Source: Leptospira dzoumogneensis
GTDB taxonomy: Bacteria > Spirochaetota > Leptospiria > Leptospirales > Leptospiraceae
Assembly: GCF_004770895.1 (NCBI RefSeq)
Contig: NZ_RQHS01000003.1
Coordinates: 1-64,000 of the forward strand
DNA length: 64,000 bases
Direction: 5' to 3'
Translations under genes and position numbers: made by a program
Shown here: positions 58,608-64,000 of the stretch, piece by piece
How the letters are laid out: every line of letters starts with the position of its first letter
How positions within the stretch are numbered: position 1 is the first letter of the stretch
The notes under the pieces: model-generated
What the model was told of the DNA's origin: nothing
Seen by the model: only the letters and a program-made list of their open reading frames with translations
The model's database searches: none

Positions 58608-59543
58608 TTATCTTCTATAAATACGAGGGAATATAAAAGTAATTCCGTAGATCATTCCCTGCGCTTTTACATCTTCAGGAACTCTTCCGAAGTTTTGTCC
58701 ACGAAGAGCGTCCACACAAGATTGGTCCACAAGAGACTGCCCTTGGGAAGAGATTAGTTTCGTATCTATGACCTGACCGGCATCGTTTAATAAAAATTGG
58801 ACTTTTGCTTCTCCGGGTTCTATCGCTTCTCGGATCACTGTTCCGGCACCGTCGCGATATCCAAAATTTCCACCACCGGGAGGGGAAAAACTTTGCTCAA
58901 TTTGGCGGAGCATTCTTTTGAAATATTCGTAACCCACTAATTTTTTAGTAGGAACACTCATAGAAGAACTTCCGTCCCAGCGAAATAACATATCTTGTTG
59001 GAAACGATAATTGAATGGGATCTTGGTCATTCTTCCGGTAGCTGGAGTCTGCTCCGGAGTTTGTTCGTTCGGATTTGTGAATTCTACAGGATCCTGTTTT
59101 AGGATAGCGACTTCGTATACTTTTTCTTCTTCCGTTTTCTTTTGGGAATTTTGAGGACTTGCCTTAGATGGATTTCTAAAAATATTCCCCATCACGAATT
59201 CGCGGAAAGGAGAAAGTGTATGAAATCCTTTTTCCTTGGTGATCCCTCCGGAACCTGCGGACTCTACGTTAGACAGTGCTTTGTATTCGTCCTTGATCCT
59301 TTTGTCTACGAACTCCTGTTCTAATAGTACTTCGTAAATTTTTTCTCGTTCTGCTCTTTCTTTTACCTGAACGATCGGGTCTTCTCCCAGGATCTTAAAT
59401 AGAATATTACGTGTGAATAAGTGGGCTACTAAGAAAGAAGCGAATGCAAATACGAAAAACGCGGCGAATAGTAGACGACGATCGTCTTCTCCTAAATCTC
59501 CGGTATTATCTATTTCGCTTTTAAAAAAGGCCGGGAGCCGCAT
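58608..59543 (-). CDS. TonB-like protein (energy-transducer C-terminal fold)
   Basis: The protein is 311 residues. One membrane helix (about 24-44, [21 protein letters not shown]) follows a short cytoplasmic segment. A charged, Gln/Pro-rich linker leads to a C-terminal region with [24 protein letters not shown] and [11 protein letters not shown], the pattern of TonB C-terminal (TonB_C) domains. This domain contacts outer-membrane receptors to pass energy from ExbBD. No ExbB or ExbD is nearby. It overlaps ruvB by 23 bp. Confidence 0.7.
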   Translation of the reverse strand: MRLPAFFKSEIDNTGDLGEDDRRLLFAAFFVFAFASFLVAHLFTRNILFKILGEDPIVQVKERAEREKIYEVLLEQEFVDKRIKDEYKALSNVESAGSGGITKEKGFHTLSPFREFVMGNIFRNPSKASPQNSQKKTEEEKVYEVAILKQDPVEFTNPNEQTPEQTPATGRMTKIPFNYRFQQDMLFRWDGSSSMSVPTKKLVGYEYFKRMLRQIEQSFSPPGGGNFGYRDGAGTVIREAIEPGEAKVQFLLNDAGQVIDTKLISSQGQSLVDQSCVDALRGQNFGRVPEDVKAQGMIYGITFIFPRIYRR

Positions 59544-60552
59544 CTTCTTCTATTCTTTTACCGAAAGCCGGAGGGACCCTGTCCATCAGCTTATAGGCCT
59601 TCTCCGTGGCTACTCTACCGGAAGAGGTTCTATTGATCAAGCCAACTCTTACCATATAGGATTCGTAATGATCTTCCAGGGTCCTTTCTTCCTCTCCGAT
59701 TACCGCGGCGATCGGTTTTAGGCCCACCGGGCCGCCCTTGTACCGATCGATCATACATTCCAAGATCTGGCGGTCCATTCTATCCAGGCCCAATTCGTCT
59801 ATACCTAAACGGGAAAATGCCTCTTCGCAGGCGGGGATACGGATCTGTTTTTCCCCTTTTACCTCCGCGAAATCCCTGACTCTTTTGAGAAGATGGTTCG
59901 CGATCCTCGGGGTTTTTCTGGATCTTCTTCCTATCTCGAATGCAGCGTTCTCTTCTATCTCGTAACCCAGGATCTTGGACGATCGGAGGACGATATCTTT
60001 CATTTCAGAATCGTCATAATATTCCAAACGGAAATGGATCCCGAATCTACTCTTGAGTGGATCAGAGATAAGTCCGCTTCGGGTAGTAGCACCTATCAAT
60101 GTAAACGGTTTTAATTTGATCTGGATCGTTTGAGCGGTGATCCCCTCTCCCACAAGAAGATCGATCATGAAATTTTCCATCGCAGGATATAGGATCTCTT
60201 CCACCTTGCGGCCTAAAGAATGTATTTCATCTATAAATAATATATCTCTTTCTTCCAGGTCGGTGAGAAGTTTTGCAAGATCCGCACCTCTGGTAAGAAC
60301 AGGTGCAGAAGTGACTACGATCCGAGTCCCAAGTTCTTGGGAAATGATACCTGCAAGTGTGGTCTTGCCAAGACCAGGAGGCCCGGATAGAAGTACATGA
60401 TCCAGGGCCTGGCCTCTTTTTTTGGCGGCTCCTACAAAGACGCCCAGATTGGACAGGATCTCTTTTTGTCCTATAAACTCGGAGAATAAGGAGGGACGAA
60501 GAGATATCTCATCGTCGAATTTATCCTCCGGATTTAAGGTATGTCCTGCCAA
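59521..60552 (-). CDS. ruvB: Holliday junction branch-migration helicase RuvB
   Basis: The protein is 343 residues. Walker [10 protein letters not shown] lies at about 57-65, Walker B in [11 protein letters not shown], sensor I in GATTRSG, and the arginine finger in [12 protein letters not shown]. It works with RuvA in recombination repair. RuvA and RuvC are not adjacent. The start is TTG, 9 nt after the HtrA stop, with GGAG about 12 nt upstream. It is the middle gene of an htrA-ruvB-tonB-like run. Confidence 0.97.
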   Translation of the reverse strand: MAGHTLNPEDKFDDEISLRPSLFSEFIGQKEILSNLGVFVGAAKKRGQALDHVLLSGPPGLGKTTLAGIISQELGTRIVVTSAPVLTRGADLAKLLTDLEERDILFIDEIHSLGRKVEEILYPAMENFMIDLLVGEGITAQTIQIKLKPFTLIGATTRSGLISDPLKSRFGIHFRLEYYDDSEMKDIVLRSSKILGYEIEENAAFEIGRRSRKTPRIANHLLKRVRDFAEVKGEKQIRIPACEEAFSRLGIDELGLDRMDRQILECMIDRYKGGPVGLKPIAAVIGEEERTLEDHYESYMVRVGLINRTSSGRVATEKAYKLMDRVPPAFGKRIEEDAAPGLF

Positions 60553-60561
60553 AAGATTTAT

Positions 60562-61701
60562 TCACTCCGCCAGCTTAACCGAAATTTTTAGGATCTGGCC
60601 TTTTCTAAATACGACTATAGAAACACGTTGTCCCACTTTAGAAGCTCTGATCTTAGAAACCACATCGTTTGCGTTCTTGATCTTAGCTCCGTCTATTTCC
60701 AGGATCACGTCCTCTACGTCGATACCTGCTTCTGCGGCAGCGCTGCCGTTCTGTACTTGGCGGACAAATGCACCTTCCGGTCCGGAAAGTTTGAGTTCTT
60801 TTGCGGTCTCTTCAGTAAGATCGTCTAACGCAACTCCGAGTCTTGCACGTTTAACTTTTCCGCCTGATTTTAATTCTTCTACGACTGCCTTAGCCTCGTT
60901 GATCGGGATTGCAAAACCTAAACCGATGGATCCACCACTTGGAGAGACGATCATACGGTTGATACCAACCACTCTTCCGTTAATATCCAGAAGTGGTCCT
61001 CCGGAGTTTCCTTGGTTGATCGCAGCATCCGTTTGGATATAATGAACTCCGGAATTATCGATACCACCTCTTCCTACTTTGGAGATCACCCCTACGGTCA
61101 TGGATTGTTCCAAACCGAAAGGAGCGCCGATCGCGATTGCCCAGTCTCCCACTTTTACCGCGGAAGAATCTCCTATCTCGATAGGCTGCAAGTCTTGGTT
61201 TGCTTCTACTTTTAGAAGCGCAACGTCTATCATAGGATCTGTTCCGATCAACTTAGCCGAAACAGGCTCTTTTACATTCTTAAAAACTACTTTAAATTTA
61301 TCGAAATTACGGACCACGTGATCGTTGGTGAGGATATATCCTTCTTTGTTGAGGATAAAGCCGGAACCTAGTCCGCTCACTTTTCTTTTCTGGTTTCTTA
61401 CTCTACCTTGAGGTCCGTAAAAAAATTCTTGGAATGGGTCGTTGTATTGAGGAACGTTTACTGTTCCTTCGGTGGCGATCAACACAACGCTTGGTGAAAC
61501 GTTTTCATAAACTTCTTCGAATGCTTTTTGGATGGAGACTGCTGCTTTCGCAGATGCGCTTGGCTCTCTATCCGATTTTGCATTTAGAAATAAAGCACTG
61601 TCGTTTCCTGTTCCGCAATACAAGATCGGAGAAAGGATCACTCCGGCCATTACGGATATGCCTATCACCAGGAAATTTTTGAATCTGTCGTTTTTTTTCA
61701 T
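60562..61701 (-). CDS. HtrA/Deg-type periplasmic serine protease
   Basis: The protein is 379 residues from the ATG at 61701 (AGGA ribosome site 5 nt upstream; an upstream ATG at 61764 is less likely). One N-terminal membrane anchor ([18 protein letters not shown]) leads to a chymotrypsin-like domain with His in ILTNDHVV, Asp in [10 protein letters not shown] and Ser in [10 protein letters not shown], all intact. A single PDZ domain lies at about 280-375. The single PDZ and membrane anchor place it with DegS-type proteins. It is probably a quality-control protease in the periplasm. Confidence 0.95.
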   Translation of the reverse strand: MKKNDRFKNFLVIGISVMAGVILSPILYCGTGNDSALFLNAKSDREPSASAKAAVSIQKAFEEVYENVSPSVVLIATEGTVNVPQYNDPFQEFFYGPQGRVRNQKRKVSGLGSGFILNKEGYILTNDHVVRNFDKFKVVFKNVKEPVSAKLIGTDPMIDVALLKVEANQDLQPIEIGDSSAVKVGDWAIAIGAPFGLEQSMTVGVISKVGRGGIDNSGVHYIQTDAAINQGNSGGPLLDINGRVVGINRMIVSPSGGSIGLGFAIPINEAKAVVEELKSGGKVKRARLGVALDDLTEETAKELKLSGPEGAFVRQVQNGSAAAEAGIDVEDVILEIDGAKIKNANDVVSKIRASKVGQRVSIVVFRKGQILKISVKLAE

Positions 61702-61794
61702 GGATTCCTGCCCTCGGGAATGGGATTCCGGTAGATGAGCTTTCAGCATTCGAAGCAAAACCACTCATGTCAAGTGGCTTTCCAATCCTAACGC

Positions 61795-62388
61795 ATGGCA
61801 CAAATACCTGGATTTTACGTTTTTGAAGGTTTGGACGGAAGTGGTAAAAGTACCCTATCTGTCCGAGTCTTAGACCTTCTCACCTCCAAACATGTTCCAG
61901 CAATTTGTTTTGCGGAACCGACTCGGTACGAATCCGGGCTTTATCTTAGAAAATTTTTAAGCGGAGAAATTGAACTTTCTCCTGAAAAACAGATCGAAGC
62001 ATTTTTAGGAGACAGAGAAGTTTCTCTCAGCCGGAATATTCTACCTTCACTCTCCCAAAAAAAGATCGTGCTACTGGATCGGTACATGTATTCCACTGCT
62101 GCGTATCAGTCCGGAGGATTTTTTTCCGCAAAAGAGATCCTGAAAAAGAATTTAGACAGAGGATTCCCGGAACCCGAAAAAATTTTTTATTTGGAAATCG
62201 AACCGGAAGAAGCTTTAGCCAGATTGAAGGGAAGAGATACTACTAAGGATAGATTTGAAACGATCAGCGCTTTGACTAAGATCAAAAAAGCGTACGAAGA
62301 AATTCTTCCGGAGAATACCGTCCGTTTGGATGCGAAACTCCCGACGGAAGAATTATTAAAACTAGTAACCGAAAAAATCCGTTATTGA
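61795..62388 (+). CDS. tmk: Thymidylate kinase
   Basis: The protein is 197 residues. The P-loop FEGLDGSGKST is at about 9-19. The DR pair in VLLDRYMYSTAAYQ and the FYLEIEPEEALARLKGR segment are typical of bacterial Tmk. It phosphorylates dTMP to dTDP. It is divergent from htrA (93-bp gap) with no clear ribosome site. It ends 7 bp inside the convergent gene. Confidence 0.94.
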   Translation: MAQIPGFYVFEGLDGSGKSTLSVRVLDLLTSKHVPAICFAEPTRYESGLYLRKFLSGEIELSPEKQIEAFLGDREVSLSRNILPSLSQKKIVLLDRYMYSTAAYQSGGFFSAKEILKKNLDRGFPEPEKIFYLEIEPEEALARLKGRDTTKDRFETISALTKIKKAYEEILPENTVRLDAKLPTEELLKLVTEKIRY

Positions 62389-62726
62389 ATCGAGGATTGT
62401 TGCAGGGTTTTTAAGGTTTCTTCATGGATAGACGCTTCTCTTTCCAATTGAGCGGCCAATTCCACTAACTTCTTCTTACGCGCTTGAGAAGAATGATGTT
62501 TCGGTTCCGTAGAAGCAAGTTCTCTTAAATGGGTCGCTTCATTTCTTTTCTTTTTGGAAAGATTGACCAGGTATTTTTGGAACGCTTCTTTTTGCTCCTG
62601 GGTGGATAAACTTTCCACCAATGCCTTTTCGATCAGTTTTGTTTCTTCCTCTGCGGAGAAGGAAGAAAGTGCAAATGGGAACAGGGACAGAATTGAAATT
62701 AATCCGACAAGTGATTGGGTCTTCAT
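62382..62726 (-). CDS. Small secreted helical protein (hypothetical)
   Basis: The protein is 114 residues with a Sec signal at about 1-24 (ISILSLFPFALSSFSAEEE). The mature part is highly charged and helical, likely coiled coil (LSKKKRNEATHLRELAS, KLVELAAQLEREASIHEE). No family is recognised. It overlaps the convergent tmk gene by 7 bp. Confidence 0.6.
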   Translation of the reverse strand: MKTQSLVGLISILSLFPFALSSFSAEEETKLIEKALVESLSTQEQKEAFQKYLVNLSKKKRNEATHLRELASTEPKHHSSQARKKKLVELAAQLEREASIHEETLKTLQQSSIQ

Positions 62727-62835
62727 CTTGACTCTCTTTGGTTGTTCTAAGGCCGATCTGTATTTTTGGTCCGGCCGAACTCAAGTGTTTGCAAGGTACG
62801 AATCCTGAACAGCAAATTTCTATATTCTGAAATTC

Positions 62836-64000
62836 TTAGAAAATCTGGCCTATATCGATGAATAATTGAGAATCTTCTCTAGACTTAGCATAATCGATGA
62901 GTATGACGGTTGCTTGGTTCCAGATAATTCTTAGACCTGTTCCATAAGAAAATTTATAACCTTGGGTGCTTATATCATGATACCCGTTCCATACTCTACC
63001 GAAATCATAGAATGGAACAAGACTCAAGGTAACCAACTGATCCCAAAATTTGAATGTCCCGAATCTCCAACGGATCTCCAAATTTCCGAAACCGATCATA
63101 GGAGCGATAAATCTTTCCTGTCTATAACCTCTTAGAGTTTGTAGACCGCCCAATCCGTTGATCGGTCCATCAATGGACCACATATAACGATATTCTGAAA
63201 AAGGAACTTCTCCTTTCGAATAATGAAGTCCCGCTCTTCCCGCGACCACAAGTTCCTCGAAAAGTTTCGGGAAAGGCATATAGAAAAATTTACCTTGCGT
63301 AAAAAACTTTTCGAACTCGAAATCCGAACCAGCACGTTTGGAAGAAGAAGAATAATTCATCTCCAATAGAACACCTGAATCAGGATCCGGTTCGAAGTCC
63401 CTAGTATCGTAAGCAAGTCCTATATGAATATAATTTACATTTCCACCATGATAACCGTTGATAAGTCCCGCTTGGTAGTCTTTGGTTAGTTTAGAAGTCC
63501 CATTCGGATAAGTAGAACCCCAGCCGGTGGAAGGATCTCTTGCTACGGAATAATAATCTCCATTGGTTGCAATTCTTCCGTTAGGATAATCATAAGTGCG
63601 GATCACATTCTGAGAAAACTCAGGGGCAATAATCCAACGAAACGCTCCCCAGAAAGTTTTATCTATGGAGAATGTAGCGGTAGAGGAACGGAATTCGTAT
63701 GTATTGTACAACTGATTACTTTCATACGGATATATAGATCCGGGAGAAGAAGGTCTGCGATAAGAAAGTGCATCTTCTAGATCGGAGAAACTTCCCCCAT
63801 TTTTCAATTCACCCGTAGGCTGATTCTTTTCTCTATAAGAAATTTCGCGTAACGTATCAGTTCCGATCCCGAAATACTGAGAGTTTTTATTCGTGCTATA
63901 GGAAACACTTGTTTTCAATCTATACGCAGTATCGAAAAGAAAAGGACTATCAAAAGTGAACTCATAATAGTCCGCACCTTTTGTAGTCTTATAAGCTTGA
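62836..64000 (-). CDS. Omp85/BamA-like outer-membrane barrel, N-terminus beyond window
   Basis: The frame is open to the window edge and no true start is seen; a TTG at 63918 is not a natural start because the frame continues upstream (QAYKTTKGADYYEFTFDSPF). The visible 388 residues are alternating amphipathic beta strands. The segment GLGGLQTLRGYRQERF matches the conserved (V/I)RG-(F/Y) signature of the Omp85 barrel loop. The chain ends IDIGQIF, with a terminal aromatic residue. No POTRA domains are in the visible part. It could be BamA or another surface-antigen D15 relative. Confidence 0.8.
   Translation of the reverse strand, partial: QAYKTTKGADYYEFTFDSPFLFDTAYRLKTSVSYSTNKNSQYFGIGTDTLREISYREKNQPTGELKNGGSFSDLEDALSYRRPSSPGSIYPYESNQLYNTYEFRSSTATFSIDKTFWGAFRWIIAPEFSQNVIRTYDYPNGRIATNGDYYSVARDPSTGWGSTYPNGTSKLTKDYQAGLINGYHGGNVNYIHIGLAYDTRDFEPDPDSGVLLEMNYSSSSKRAGSDFEFEKFFTQGKFFYMPFPKLFEELVVAGRAGLHYSKGEVPFSEYRYMWSIDGPINGLGGLQTLRGYRQERFIAPMIGFGNLEIRWRFGTFKFWDQLVTLSLVPFYDFGRVWNGYHDISTQGYKFSYGTGLRIIWNQATVILIDYAKSREDSQLFIDIGQIF

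Overview
The window looks like chromosomal DNA of a spirochaete of the genus Leptospira. This is inferred from the combination of genes, not from a database match. Periplasmic-flagellum genes (fliK-flgD-flgE) lie beside many large lipoproteins with relaxed lipoboxes, a GAF/HD-GYP protein, a 7TM-DISM adenylate cyclase and a cyclic-nucleotide-binding patatin protein. Base composition is moderately AT-rich. Gap DNA carries a recurring palindrome, GTNGGANNTCCNAC, that I associate with Leptospira genomes. No tRNA, rRNA, CRISPR array, transposase or phage gene was recognised. Most of the window is ordinary core genome, with accessory patches at 18.6, 35, 47 and 55.5 kb.

Layout. 0-1.3 kb: an ArsR/SRPBCC pair. 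1.3-6.2 kb: a very acidic repeat protein and a GAF protein with a broken GGDEF-like domain. 6.4-14.8 kb: a lepB-atpZ-atpI-like-atpBEFHAGDC cluster on the minus strand. 15.5-18.6 kb (plus): HpcH-like aldolase, TetR regulator, CorA and SDR. 18.8-20.5 kb: a LytTR two-component system, divergent from a porin-like protein and a FecR-domain protein with a haem-like CxxCH motif (20.8-23 kb). 23-33.3 kb: three giant lipoproteins, two of them tandem paralogues. 33.7-34.8 kb: a TMEM43-like protein. 35.6-38.1 kb: trpC, a STAS protein and murD. 38.1-42.5 kb: HD-GYP and cNMP/patatin proteins. 42.7-46.7 kb: flagellar hook genes and a small Cys/His protein. 47.1-54.0 kb: carB, a sulfatase-fold membrane protein, rsmD and two small genes. 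54.1-56.5 kb: two hypotheticals and a VapBC-type toxin-antitoxin pair. 56.5-64 kb: adenylate cyclase, a TonB-like protein, ruvB, an HtrA protease, tmk and a truncated Omp85-like barrel.

How they work together. The ATP synthase set is complete. The second-messenger genes (cyclase, two-CNB patatin, HD-GYP, degenerate GGDEF) suggest both cAMP and cyclic-di-GMP signalling. Two small regulatory operons, arsR and the Phd/VapC pair, have good promoters placed so close to the start codon that they should give leaderless mRNAs, and both have an inverted repeat over the promoter. The gaps hold at least four repeat families: a composite hairpin-palindrome element, a 9-nt periodic CTCTGTG/CTCCGTG element, GC-rich CGCTTCGC hairpins just downstream of minus-strand genes, and a 36-bp tandem array behind vapC.
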